Below are positions 9,392-19,200 of a stretch of DNA of 64,000 bases, piece by piece. Source of the stretch: a virus; IMG/VR virus record IMGVR_UViG_3300017710_002137, positions 17,209-81,208 of that record. One strand, 5' to 3'. The stretch's first letter is position 1; every line of letters starts with the position of its first letter. Both the position numbers and the translations under genes were made by a program. The notes beneath the pieces are model-generated. The model did no database searches and was not told the DNA's origin. It saw nothing but the letters and a program-made list of their open reading frames with translations.

Positions 9392-9921
9392 TGAGTGTTA
9401 AACAGATAAAAAATATATTAAATTTAGATACGTTATCTATTATCAAAAAGAATAATAGGGATGTTTTTATTAAACAAATTAATAATCTTCAAAAAAGTAA
9501 AGAATTTTGGAATTATAAAATAGTTCAATTTAGTAACGATGTATCAATATATAACTTACCAACAGATAGTTTAGAATTTGATTTAATAAAAAAAGATATA
9601 GATAAATTAAATTTAGAGGTTAATATACAAGGAATAATGTATTACTATTGGCAACCTGGTTCATATATTCCATGGCATAACGATGGTATCTACTCTAATT
9701 CTATTACTATATACTTAAATAATAAATGGGATTATAGTGAAGGTGGTTTATTTTTATACAAAGATGGAAACGATATTAAAACTATAATACCAAGTGATAA
9801 CTTAGGAGTTATTCAAACGGGTGGTGTTGAACACTCTACAACAATAACAAACACAGAATCCCCAATTAGAAAAACTATTCAAATATTTTTAAACGATAAA
9901 AAACATAATACACTATTGTGA
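9391..9921 (+). CDS. 2OG-Fe(II) oxygenase
   Basis: 176 residues with the double-stranded beta-helix signature: His96-x-Asp98 in IPWHNDG, distal His148 in GGVEHSTT and Arg160 (SPIRKT) for 2-oxoglutarate. EGGLFLY between them is typical of the prolyl-hydroxylase-like group. It would hydroxylate a protein or sugar substrate using O2, Fe(II) and 2-oxoglutarate. The start overlaps the end of the SGNH gene and its end overlaps the next gene, so the block is translationally coupled. Phage members of this family are common but their targets are rarely known. Confidence 0.82.
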   Translation: MSVKQIKNILNLDTLSIIKKNNRDVFIKQINNLQKSKEFWNYKIVQFSNDVSIYNLPTDSLEFDLIKKDIDKLNLEVNIQGIMYYYWQPGSYIPWHNDGIYSNSITIYLNNKWDYSEGGLFLYKDGNDIKTIIPSDNLGVIQTGGVEHSTTITNTESPIRKTIQIFLNDKKHNTLL

Positions 9922-10643
9922 AAACATTTATAATCAGAATAAGTAGTAATGAAGATTCAGTTAGGTCTGTAAAACAAACAATCCAAAGTGCAAAAGATGT
10001 AGGATATAAAGAATCAATTGAAATATTTGAAGCAATTAAACCAACTGAGTGGAAAGAGATTCTACCATATGAAAATACGTTTCATAATTACGAAAGACCA
10101 GATAATGTTGGTGCTTGTTTTGCTTCTCATTATTTGTTGTGGAAAGAGTGTATAAAGTTAAATGAACCTATATTAATATTAGAACATGATGCAATATTCA
10201 AAAGTAATATACCTGATATAGATTTCAATATGTGTGTTAACTTTGGTAGACCGAGTTACATTAGACCTCATCATATGATTTATGAAGAACCAAAAGATGG
10301 ATTAAATTGGCCAAATCAAGTTAACTTCTTAGGTCATCATGCATATGCAATTAAACCAAATGCAGCTAAAATATTCTGTGAAGATGTAAAGAAAAGAACT
10401 TTATCTGCAAATGATGTATGGATTGAAAGAGTAACATATCCATGGTTAGAAGAATATAGACCATTCCCCATTTGGGCAGATACTGATTTCTCTACTATAC
10501 AAACGATGTTACCAGATGAAAACCCACTAAAACAAAAATATGATGAAATTACTGATGTTAATAGTCCTTATTACGATTATTTAATGAAACATTTTTCTCA
10601 TGTTCTAAAAGGACCACAATCAGAAAGACATATAGATATATGA
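9918..10643 (+). CDS. Glycosyltransferase family 25-like
   Basis: 241 residues starting with GTG that overlaps the upstream stop as GTGA. The N-terminal RISSNEDSVRSVKQTI, then GACFASHYLLWKECI and EPILILEHDAIF, are the hallmarks of the GT25 LPS glycosyltransferase family; EHDAIF supplies the ExD metal motif. It would transfer a sugar from a nucleotide donor to a glycan, probably in the host cytoplasm. Tightly packed between two 2OG oxygenases. Length is close to the family norm. Confidence 0.78.
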   Translation: MKTFIIRISSNEDSVRSVKQTIQSAKDVGYKESIEIFEAIKPTEWKEILPYENTFHNYERPDNVGACFASHYLLWKECIKLNEPILILEHDAIFKSNIPDIDFNMCVNFGRPSYIRPHHMIYEEPKDGLNWPNQVNFLGHHAYAIKPNAAKIFCEDVKKRTLSANDVWIERVTYPWLEEYRPFPIWADTDFSTIQTMLPDENPLKQKYDEITDVNSPYYDYLMKHFSHVLKGPQSERHIDI

Positions 10644-11176
10644 TATTAGAAAAAAATATATTATCTAAGAGTGAATGTGATTTGTTTATAGAAAGAGCAA
10701 CACTAAAAGGATTTAAAAATAGTTTAATTGGTGATGGAAACGAAAATTCTAATATAAGAACTTCCTATGAGGTAAATTTAGATATAGATGATGTAGTTGG
10801 TAATCTATTATTAAATAAATTAAATGAGTTTAATATTACATCACTACCAAAGTATCTAAAAGTAATAAAATACACTAAAGGTTCTTTTTTTAAAAAACAT
10901 AAAGATACCTACGATGATGTAAAAAATCGTAAAAGGTATAAAACAATGGTTTTACAACTATCTAATACTGCGGATTATCAAGGAGGTGATTTGAAGGTTT
11001 ATACTGACTTGAGTAAAGATATATATTTCCCTATATCAAGACAACAGGGTTCGGTTTCTATATTTCCAAGTGATTTTACACATGAGGTTTTGGAAATTAT
11101 TGACGGAATTAGGTACACTATTGTTATGTGGTTAGAATCAGATAATTTTGATAGTAATAAAAAAATATTAATATAA
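10640..11176 (+). CDS. Prolyl-4-hydroxylase-like 2OG-Fe(II) oxygenase
   Basis: 178 residues. YTKGSFFKKHKDTYDD gives His87-x-Asp89; FPSDFTHEVLEI gives distal His148; GIRYTIVMWL gives Arg158. DYQGGDLKVY is the usual conserved strand. It shares the fold but little sequence with the oxygenase two genes upstream, so the two probably modify different targets. It overlaps the GT25 gene by an ATGA junction and ends the block. A host-type promoter for DNA metabolism genes begins just behind it. Confidence 0.82.
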   Translation: MILEKNILSKSECDLFIERATLKGFKNSLIGDGNENSNIRTSYEVNLDIDDVVGNLLLNKLNEFNITSLPKYLKVIKYTKGSFFKKHKDTYDDVKNRKRYKTMVLQLSNTADYQGGDLKVYTDLSKDIYFPISRQQGSVSIFPSDFTHEVLEIIDGIRYTIVMWLESDNFDSNKKILI

Positions 11177-11177
11177 A

Positions 11178-11209
11178 TTTGGAATTTACAAATATTTTTC
11201 GTATATTTG
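11178..11209 (+). promoter_or_regulatory. Bacteroidota-type promoter (-33 TTTG, -7 TATATTTG)
   Basis: TTTG at 11178-11181, 20-base gap, TATATTTG at 11202-11209, 19 bases before the primase ATG. Exact fit to the Bacteroidota consensus. No ribosome site is visible in the short leader, which also fits Bacteroidota practice. Confidence 0.8.
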
Positions 11210-11228
11210 TAGTGTTAAAAGTATAAAT

Positions 11229-12173
11229 ATGCTTTCACATCACGAGAAACAAGAGGTTATAAACATATTAAATGATGTTTTGGGTGTTGGTACATCGATG
11301 AAAAACGATGAACAAGCACACCATTGTCCATTCTGCCATCATCACAAGAAAAAGTTACAAGTTAATTTAAAAACACAATATTGGCATTGTTGGGTTTGTG
11401 ATGCAAAAGGAAGAAAGATACAGAGGTTACTTAAAAGACTGCATGTAGATTCTCGTAAATTAAAGAAAATATATGAAATCTATGGAGATGATTATGTTGT
11501 ATATTCAAAAGAAACTGAAGAAGAGAAGGTTGAGTTACGATTACCAAGTGAATTTAAATCACTTTTAAAAGTACCAACAGGTAAAGTAAAACCTGTGTAC
11601 AGAAAAGCTCTTAGGTATGCTGAAGATAGAGGTATTACTAAAGAAGATATTACAAGATATAATATCGGTTATTGTGATACTGGTATGTATTCCAATCGTA
11701 TTATTATTCCATCTTATGATTCTGATAACAGACTCAATTACTTCATCGCACGTTCTATACACTCTGAAGAAAAGTTTAAGTATAAGAATCCGCCAGTTTC
11801 GAAAAATGTTATTATGTTTGAAAACCAAATAAATTGGAACGAACCAATAACATTAGTTGAGGGTGTATTTGATGCAATGGCGGTAAAAAGAAATGCTATT
11901 CCTATACTTGGTAAATTTATTCCAAAAACTTTAAATGATACTATATATAAAAAGGGTGTTGAAAGTATCAATATATTATTGGATGGGGATGCTCAAGACC
12001 AGGCTTTATACTACACTATGCAATTCCAAAATCAAGGAATCACTACAAAAAATATTAAACCCACAGATAAAGATGCATCTGAAATGGGGTTCACAGAAGT
12101 AAATAATAAATTAAAAGAATCTAAGAAAACAGGATTCGGTGATATTATATCACAAAAACTAAAAGGTTTATGA
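11229..12173 (+). CDS. DNA primase (CHC2 zinc finger plus TOPRIM)
   Basis: 314 residues. Cys33, Cys36, Cys54 and Cys57 (HCPFCHHH, WHCWVCDAKG) form the CHC2-type zinc finger. A TOPRIM domain follows, with Glu211 in LVEGVFDAMAV and Asp252/Asp254 in LLDGDAQD. The order and small size match phage T4 gp61-type primases, which make short RNA primers at the fork with the gp41 helicase. It leads a transcription unit from a host-type promoter and overlaps the recombination gene by ATGA, as expected for early replication genes. Confidence 0.88.
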   Translation: MLSHHEKQEVINILNDVLGVGTSMKNDEQAHHCPFCHHHKKKLQVNLKTQYWHCWVCDAKGRKIQRLLKRLHVDSRKLKKIYEIYGDDYVVYSKETEEEKVELRLPSEFKSLLKVPTGKVKPVYRKALRYAEDRGITKEDITRYNIGYCDTGMYSNRIIIPSYDSDNRLNYFIARSIHSEEKFKYKNPPVSKNVIMFENQINWNEPITLVEGVFDAMAVKRNAIPILGKFIPKTLNDTIYKKGVESINILLDGDAQDQALYYTMQFQNQGITTKNIKPTDKDASEMGFTEVNNKLKESKKTGFGDIISQKLKGL

Positions 12174-15100
12174 TAATAAATAAGGTTTACCACCTTGCAG
12201 ATTTACACATTAGAAATCTACAAAGGCACAAAGAATACAAACAAGTATTTAAAAAATTCCTAAAACAAGTTAAAGAAGATAAAATTGAGGATTCCCTCAT
12301 TTATATTGCTGGTGATATTGCTCATGCTAAAACTGAGATGTCACCTGAACTCGTACACGAAATAAGTTGGTTTCTCACCGAGTGTGCGAAGTTAAGAGAA
12401 ACTGTGTTAATCACAGGTAATCATGATTGTAATTTAAATAATTCCCACAGACTAGATGTACTCACACCTATTATCGAAAATCTTGGAAATAATCGAATTC
12501 ATTATCTTCGTGATACTGGTGTCTATAATATCCATAATCTTACTTTTGTTGTTTATTCTATATTGGATGACAAAGAAAATTGGCCTAAAGGAGATACCAT
12601 TGATGGAGAAAATAAAATCGTTTTATTCCATGGACCAGTAAACAAAGCTCAAACAGATATCGGCTATACCGTTTCTTCAAACTCATTCCAAGTGGATATG
12701 TTTGATGGATTCGATATGGCCATGTTGGGTGATATCCACAAAAGACAAACATTCGGACCTGGTTATGAACACATTGCTTATGCTGGTTCTATGATTCAAC
12801 AAAATCATGGTGAGTTATTAGAGAATCATGGATATCTACTTTGGGATATTCCAACAAGAACTTTTACAGAACATCATCTACATAATGATTATGGATTCTT
12901 AACAGTTGATGTAGTTGATGGTAAGATACCTCAATGGGTGTATGATGAGGTTGGTACTAAACTTCCAAAGTATCCAAGATTAAGATTACGATTTACAAGA
13001 ACAGAAGCTTCTGATATGAAAAGAAGAATAACTGAACTAAAGAAGTTATTCAAAGTTGCTGAAGTTACTGTAACGAGAACTGATACAATAGGACAACTAA
13101 AAACAAATCAAAAGGTAAACAAAAACATCGTTGGTAATGTTAAAGATGAAACATTCCAAAACTCCTTAATACGAGATTACTTAGAAAGACAATATTTGTT
13201 AGAAGATGAGGAGTTAGATAAGATAGCAGAAATTAACTCAGAGTTAAATGGACAGATAGATGATTCAGATTCAATAGGTAACATCTTATGGACACCGAAA
13301 GAGTTTCAGTTTTCTAATATGTTTTCATATGGTGAGGATAACAAAGTAAGGTTTAATAAAGCTCAAGGTATCGTTGGTATCTTCGCTCCAAATGCCTCTG
13401 GTAAATCCTCTCTCTTCGATGCATTATCATTTTGTATCTATGATAAGACTTCTCGTACAAACATCTCTAAGAACATCTTAAATAATCGTAAAACAAACTT
13501 CTATTGTAAGTTTAACTTCGAGATAGATGGAATTGATTATTATATCGAAAGAAGAGCTAAATATGTTAGGAGACAAACATCGGTAAAGGTGGATGTAGAT
13601 TTTTGGAGAGATAACAATGGAGTTATAGAATCACTTAATGGAGAACAACGAAAAGATACTAATAAGGAAATAGAAAAGTACTTAGGTAAGTTCGAGGACT
13701 TTGTTTTAACTGCTCTTTCTCTACAAGGAAATAACGCACTCTTTATAGATAAATCACAATCGGAAAGAAAAGAAATACTTTCTCAATTCATTGGTGTAAA
13801 CATCTTTGATAAATTATATCAAAAGGCTGCTGATGAGAATAGGGATAATGCAACACTTATCAGAAAATTTAAGAGTGATGATTTTACGACAAAATTAGCG
13901 GAAATCGACACTGATTTAAAAACAAACAAAAATGATTATAAACTTTTAGAGATAAATCAAAAAGCTTTAAAAGACGAAGAAGATGTGTTGAACAAAAGGA
14001 TTATATCCCTAAACGAGAAAATCGTTAAGTTGAATGCTGATAGTGGGGTTTCGATTGAAGAGTTAGAAAAAAGATTGAAAAACCTCGAAACCAAAAAGGA
14101 TGGGGTTTCAACCACAAAAAGTTCGGTTCAAGAAAGAATCACCTTTAGGGAAGAACTACAAATTACTTTAGAAGAAATCTTAGATAAGTTTGATGAAGAA
14201 GATTTAGAAGAAGGAATTACAAAATTAAAAAGATTAAGAAAGAATTTATCTAATATTGATTCTGAAATAGAAAAAATTAATATTAAGTTAGAATCTTTAT
14301 ACGAAAGAAAACAGCACTTAGATTCACACAAATATAATGAGGATTGTGATATTTGTATGGAAAATTCTAAATCTATTTTAGATACAAAATCTGAAGTAGA
14401 ATCAAAGATAAAGGAGTTGGAAGAATCTTTACAACACAATGAAAAAGAAAAGTTAGATTTAAACATTGAGATTGATTCTTTGAAAGGATATGAGGATGAG
14501 TGGGATAAGTATAAAGATGCTAAAGATAAAGAGGATAAATTAGATAGAGAAATATCCCAACTTATCAACAAGTTATCAACAACCGAAACTGAAGAAATCC
14601 GTTTAGATACACAAATTACTCAACAGCAACAACTTATCAAAGAATATTATAAGAATGAGAAACAAATTCAGAAGAATAAAGAAATCAGAGATGAGATTAG
14701 TGGAGTAAGAGAAAAACTTACAATTGTTAAAGATGAACTTAAAGGATACAATACAGATATCCTTAAATTAAATGGTAAAGTATCAGCATTACAGAATCAG
14801 AAAGAAACTATTGAAGATAGAATCAATGAGGTTAAGGATATGGAATCTCAAAGTAGATTATTTGATTTTTACTTAAATGCTCTTTCTAAAGATGGTGTAT
14901 CTTATGAATTGATTGAAAAAGCATTACCAATGATTGAGGGTGAGGTAAACAATATTCTTGCACAAATCGTAGAGTTTGGAATGCAATTAGAAATTGATGG
15001 TAAAAACATTAATGCTTATTTAGTGTATGGAGACCAGAGATGGAGTTTGGAAATGTGTAGTGGAATGGAAAGGTTTATTAGTGGTTTAGCAATTAGAGTT

Positions 15101-15328
15101 GCTCTAATCAATGTATGTAACCTACCAAGACCTAATTTCCTTGTGATAGATGAAGGATTCGGTACATTAGATAGTGAGAACCTACAATCCCTATTTATGT
15201 TGTTTACATACCTTAAAACTCAGTTTGATTTCGTTATGATTATTTCACACATTGATTCAATGAGAGATGTTGTAGATGGTCTTATAGAGATTAAGAAAGA
15301 AAAAGGATTTTCTAATGTAAAATTTTAA
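12170..15328 (+). CDS. Fused SbcD-SbcC (Mre11-Rad50; T4 gp47-gp46) protein
   Basis: 1052 residues. Residues 1-350 are a calcineurin-like nuclease: DLHI at 11-14, GDIAHA, GNHD at 83-86, FHGPV and GDIHKRQ supply the metal ligands. Residues about 370-1052 are an SMC-type ATPase: Walker A PNASGKSS (Lys412), long coiled coils, a zinc hook Cys726-Asp-Ile-Cys729, the CSGMERFISGLAI signature and Walker B FLVIDEGFGTLD (Asp994, Glu995). T4 encodes these as two genes, 47 and 46, whose products resect DNA ends for recombination-dependent replication. Here both are in one chain with no frameshift or stop between them. A fusion fixes 1:1 stoichiometry. Confidence 0.93.
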   Translation: MIINKVYHLADLHIRNLQRHKEYKQVFKKFLKQVKEDKIEDSLIYIAGDIAHAKTEMSPELVHEISWFLTECAKLRETVLITGNHDCNLNNSHRLDVLTPIIENLGNNRIHYLRDTGVYNIHNLTFVVYSILDDKENWPKGDTIDGENKIVLFHGPVNKAQTDIGYTVSSNSFQVDMFDGFDMAMLGDIHKRQTFGPGYEHIAYAGSMIQQNHGELLENHGYLLWDIPTRTFTEHHLHNDYGFLTVDVVDGKIPQWVYDEVGTKLPKYPRLRLRFTRTEASDMKRRITELKKLFKVAEVTVTRTDTIGQLKTNQKVNKNIVGNVKDETFQNSLIRDYLERQYLLEDEELDKIAEINSELNGQIDDSDSIGNILWTPKEFQFSNMFSYGEDNKVRFNKAQGIVGIFAPNASGKSSLFDALSFCIYDKTSRTNISKNILNNRKTNFYCKFNFEIDGIDYYIERRAKYVRRQTSVKVDVDFWRDNNGVIESLNGEQRKDTNKEIEKYLGKFEDFVLTALSLQGNNALFIDKSQSERKEILSQFIGVNIFDKLYQKAADENRDNATLIRKFKSDDFTTKLAEIDTDLKTNKNDYKLLEINQKALKDEEDVLNKRIISLNEKIVKLNADSGVSIEELEKRLKNLETKKDGVSTTKSSVQERITFREELQITLEEILDKFDEEDLEEGITKLKRLRKNLSNIDSEIEKINIKLESLYERKQHLDSHKYNEDCDICMENSKSILDTKSEVESKIKELEESLQHNEKEKLDLNIEIDSLKGYEDEWDKYKDAKDKEDKLDREISQLINKLSTTETEEIRLDTQITQQQQLIKEYYKNEKQIQKNKEIRDEISGVREKLTIVKDELKGYNTDILKLNGKVSALQNQKETIEDRINEVKDMESQSRLFDFYLNALSKDGVSYELIEKALPMIEGEVNNILAQIVEFGMQLEIDGKNINAYLVYGDQRWSLEMCSGMERFISGLAIRVALINVCNLPRPNFLVIDEGFGTLDSENLQSLFMLFTYLKTQFDFVMIISHIDSMRDVVDGLIEIKKEKGFSNVKF

Positions 15329-15963
15329 TGAAAGCGTATCACTTAGAAAAATCATTATTGGGTGGTGAAAAATTTCCTATCTATTATACACCAGAACTAA
15401 ATGGTGGTGGTCTTTTTTGGTGTAATCAATTAAAAGAAATAAAGTATTCTTTACCAAAAGTAAATTCTGTTATGGAAATGGGATGTGGGCCTGGATTTAT
15501 TGGGTTCTACATAAAACATCAACAAAACTTAAAAAAGTTAGTATTGATTGATATCTATGAACCAGTTAGAGAAGTAATTAATAAAACTATTAAAGAGTGT
15601 GGTTGGGAAGATGATGTGGAGTTATACATTAGTAATGGATTAGATGATTATACTGGTAGTAAAGTAGATATGGTTGTTTGTAATCCACCTCATTTAACAT
15701 CTCTTAGTGATTTTGAAAAGCATAAACATTTACAGACGGGTATTACTAAAAGAATGTTACTTGATGATGAGTTAAGGTTACATAAAAATTTTTTAGAAAA
15801 CCTTGATGCTGTACTTCATCCAAATGGTTATGTTTTTTTATTAGAAAATAAAACGTCCGTTTTACCTGAAACGATATTAAAAATAAACCCCAAGCTTAAA
15901 ATTATAGATTACATAGACCATCCTTCTTCTATGTGTTATTCTGCACTTTACCAACTTACTTAG
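15328..15963 (+). CDS. Class I SAM-dependent methyltransferase (NPPH motif)
   Basis: 211 residues. MEMGCGPGFIG at about 50-60 is the SAM-binding motif I, and VVCNPPHL near 115 is an NPP[Y/H/F] motif, typical of N-methyltransferases acting on glutamine side chains or adenine (HemK/PrmC-like group). The start overlaps the upstream stop (TAATG). It ends the primase-SbcDC unit and meets a minus-strand gene tail to tail with an 8-base overlap. A protein or nucleic-acid target is likely, but none is identified. Confidence 0.7.
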   Translation: MKAYHLEKSLLGGEKFPIYYTPELNGGGLFWCNQLKEIKYSLPKVNSVMEMGCGPGFIGFYIKHQQNLKKLVLIDIYEPVREVINKTIKECGWEDDVELYISNGLDDYTGSKVDMVVCNPPHLTSLSDFEKHKHLQTGITKRMLLDDELRLHKNFLENLDAVLHPNGYVFLLENKTSVLPETILKINPKLKIIDYIDHPSSMCYSALYQLT

Positions 15964-16126
15964 AAACTCGTAATACATTGTTTGGTTTATCTTTATCAGA
16001 TATACCTAATTTTATTTTTATCAATCTTTCAACTAATCCACTTTTAGAATAACCATTCTCACAGCAGTAATCGTGTAATTCTTTATATAATTCCCTTTTA
16101 ACTTGTATTGTAGTATATTTTCCCAT
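15956..16126 (-). CDS. Ribbon-helix-helix (Arc/MetJ/CopG-like) DNA-binding protein
   Basis: 56 residues from the ATG at 16126. An in-frame ATG at 16171 would add 15 hydrophobic residues that do not fit the fold. TTIQVKRELYKELHDYC forms the strand and first helix, and GYSKSGLVERLIKIKL the second, as in small RHH repressors that bind operators as dimers. It is the only convincing minus-strand gene in the window and lies between early-type genes and the giant fibre gene. The start region is close to the TATTTATA element of the fibre gene, so it could repress its own or the fibre promoter. Targets are inferred. Confidence 0.68.
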   Translation of the reverse strand: MGKYTTIQVKRELYKELHDYCCENGYSKSGLVERLIKIKLGISDKDKPNNVLRVSK

Positions 16127-16174
16127 AATATATAGATTTCTATTGAATATATATTCATAAATATAAATCAAATA

Positions 16175-16182
16175 TATTTATA
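16175..16182 (+). promoter_or_regulatory. Putative late-type element TATTTATA
   Basis: TATTTATA 23 bases before the fibre gene start. On the other strand the adjacent bases read TATATTTG, a possible -7 box for the small minus-strand regulator, so divergent signals may overlap here. Confidence 0.42.
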
Positions 16183-16205
16183 GTAAGATTAATAGGAAAT
16201 ATTTT

Positions 16206-19200
16206 ATGGCAATTATCAAGAAATTTTCACCATTTCAAAATCTTAGTAACTTTTCAACATTTGTTGATGATGATAATCCAAATTCAGAATACTTTAAGAT
16301 TACTGAATTTAAGGAAACATTTACAGGTGGTAAAAACGGGTTTCTTATAGAAGGGTGTCCGGAATTAAAAGAAAGTTCTGAGGTTAAGATAGAACTACTT
16401 GATGTGGAGGGAAATCCCATATACTTCGAGCCTGGAGATGGTATACCAGAATATTATGAAGGTACATCTAAATTAATATCAGTTCATGTTTATGAGGATA
16501 CTCCAATTGGATTGGGAAAGATAACTATACTTGGTGAACTAAAACAATATAAAGATTCTTTTGGAGCTCTTGTAGATATACCCAATGAATGGAGGGGTGT
16601 TTACAATGTTAAGTGGGAAAGAACATTTCAGGTAAATAAAAATTTATCCAATGAAACAACTGTTAGGTTTTATAAAAGACCTTCAGTAACAATTACAGAA
16701 TTAATAAAACCCATATTTTCTAAATCTATTCCAACTGTAACTGATACTGGTCATGTACATGGGTTTTCTATAACACCATCTGTTGGTGAAAATATTACAA
16801 CATGGAGAGCTGGTACATCATATGGATTACGATTAACAAGTGGTTCTTGGGATGTTGATGTAGATGAAAATATTATTACAATTTCAAATCCTTCATATCA
16901 AGCTAGAATAATTGAAGTATTGGATTCGAAACAGGTACTTGTTGATATACCTTATACTGAAAATAATATTGTAACAGATTTTGAATCTGGTTCTTATTCT
17001 GTTACTTATACTGATTTTCAAAATCAAGTTGTTGGAGAAACTTCTTTAACAGGTTCATTTGCTAAAGTAGATATATCACAACTTAAAACTTTTGTTGGTG
17101 ATGTTGCTAGAGTAAAGGTATTTAGAAAATCAAGAAACGCTGTTGGTGATTTTCAATTTGTACAAGAATCAAAATTAGAATCATCAGAATTACTTAGAGA
17201 TATTACAACAACATCGGATACGGAATTGTCGTATGGTAGATTCGATGAAAACAACTTAACTAACTATTGGGTAACCTCATCTGATTCACATCCTACTTCA
17301 ATCAACTCAGATGTTTTATCTCAAGCAGTAAAGATTGATTATGATGAGAATGTAGGTGGTGTACAGAGATTAATAACATCAGAATCAATATCAGTATCAA
17401 GTGATGTTGAATATACACTAAACTTTAGAACATTACTAAGTGGTTCACTTGATGATAGTGGTAAAACAATAAGGGCGTTTTTTAGTTCATCAAACTTTAC
17501 ACAAGATTTTACAACAATAAGTGGTTCTGCTATTTATAGAGCAAGACAAAATATATCTGAAAATATTATATCTCAAAATACTGGTGATGCAAAATTAGTA
17601 TTCGAGGTTCAAGGTTCTGATTGGTACATTTCAAATGTATCTTTAAGAAATGCACAAGAATCATCATTTTCACCAGATGAATTTACTTTAATTCAAGATA
17701 TTCCAAGAAAAACTGCATCTGAAACATTTGATTTTAGATTTGAGTTTTATGATATCAATAACAATTATATACCTGTTGATGTTTCTGCTGTTGGTGTATT
17801 TAATGGTGGTAATGATTTTCCTACAAGTGCAAAATTATTAACATTTGAATCCGATAGAAATGCATTTAGATTTTCAAGTGGTTCGGTACAAAATCCAAAG
17901 AATCAACAAATACAACTTAAGATAACCCAAAATAACTTAACGGGTTCAATATTGTTTGAATCATCTGCATTTGATGTTGATGGTAATTATTTAAATCCAA
18001 ATGATTATACACAATATCCTGGTTTACTAACAGGTGTAAATCCAGCTGGAGGGTTAATTACTATAAATAATTTTACTGGTTCAAGAACTGATAATTCACC
18101 AACTCCTTTTGTTGGTTCTGTTATTTATACCGCTTCATTAGAAAACTTACAAGAGTTTGAAACTGTTTATAGATTAGAAGATGGTGATAATGCACCTCAA
18201 CTTATTGTAACTTCAAACGCAAATCAATTTACATATGAACCAACTGCATTAGAACCAAAGCCATCTGGTCAATCGATTACAGTTAGAGCTCAGAGAAAAA
18301 ACTTAGCATCTTTAATTACACCAATAGAAATAAATAGTGGTAGTAATAAACCTAAATTAAATTATGTAGATACTGTTAATGGTATAGATACATATACTTT
18401 AACCGCAACTACATTCTCAGCTTCTTTTTCCGATAACTCATTTGATGAAGTAACTTATTCATTTACTGGTTCGGATGTATTTGGTAATAAACAATCAGAT
18501 GAAATTACGATTTCAAAAGTAGTTAACTTTGATGGTGTATCTATAACTCTTACAAACGATTCAACTACATTTAGAGCAAATGGACAAGGAGCGGTTCTTG
18601 ATAATTTTGCAAGTGGTGATGGTGAGGTAGAAGTTAGAATTGCAAATAAAGAGATACAACATAGTGATGGACTAACTTCACCAAACAGATTTGATATTGT
18701 ATCCGCAACAGCAACAAATGTGACTGAGGCATATTCATCCTATACTACCAATGAATATGGTATTTCCTCATTATCTGCAGATAGTGGTTCTTTGATACTG
18801 AGTGTAAAATATCTTGCTGGTGATAATAGTACTTCACAATCTTTTCAGAAAAAAGTAAACTATACTAAAAACAGAATAGCATCCCCTTCTATTGTATTTG
18901 ATACTACAAATAAAACACAGAATGTAGATGCTAAATCAACGGGTGCACAATTAAGTTCATTTGATTCATCTACAATGGCTATTCGAGAATTCTATACAGG
19001 TTCTCTTACATCATTTTCTTCAGCTAATATCGATTTAACAATAACATCTGGTTCTAACGATGTAAGTGGAAATCCTTTAGTAACAAGGAGTGGATTAAGT
19101 TTATCTTATGGTGAATTACCAAATAATACAAACTCAACTCAAGTAGGATTAACTGCTACAGTAACAGATAGTGAAGGAACAAGTAGAGAGGTTAGTGATA

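Noticed and set aside
14128-14571. 147-codon minus-strand frame inside the SbcD-SbcC gene
   Set aside because: It mirrors the coiled-coil region of the real gene; Ser/Leu-rich composition is the usual antisense shadow of Glu/Lys-rich coils.
16169-16200. Minus-strand TATATTTG as a full host-type promoter for the RHH gene
   Set aside because: The -7 box is present, but the bases 20 positions upstream read ATTT, not TTTG, so only half of the promoter is supported.
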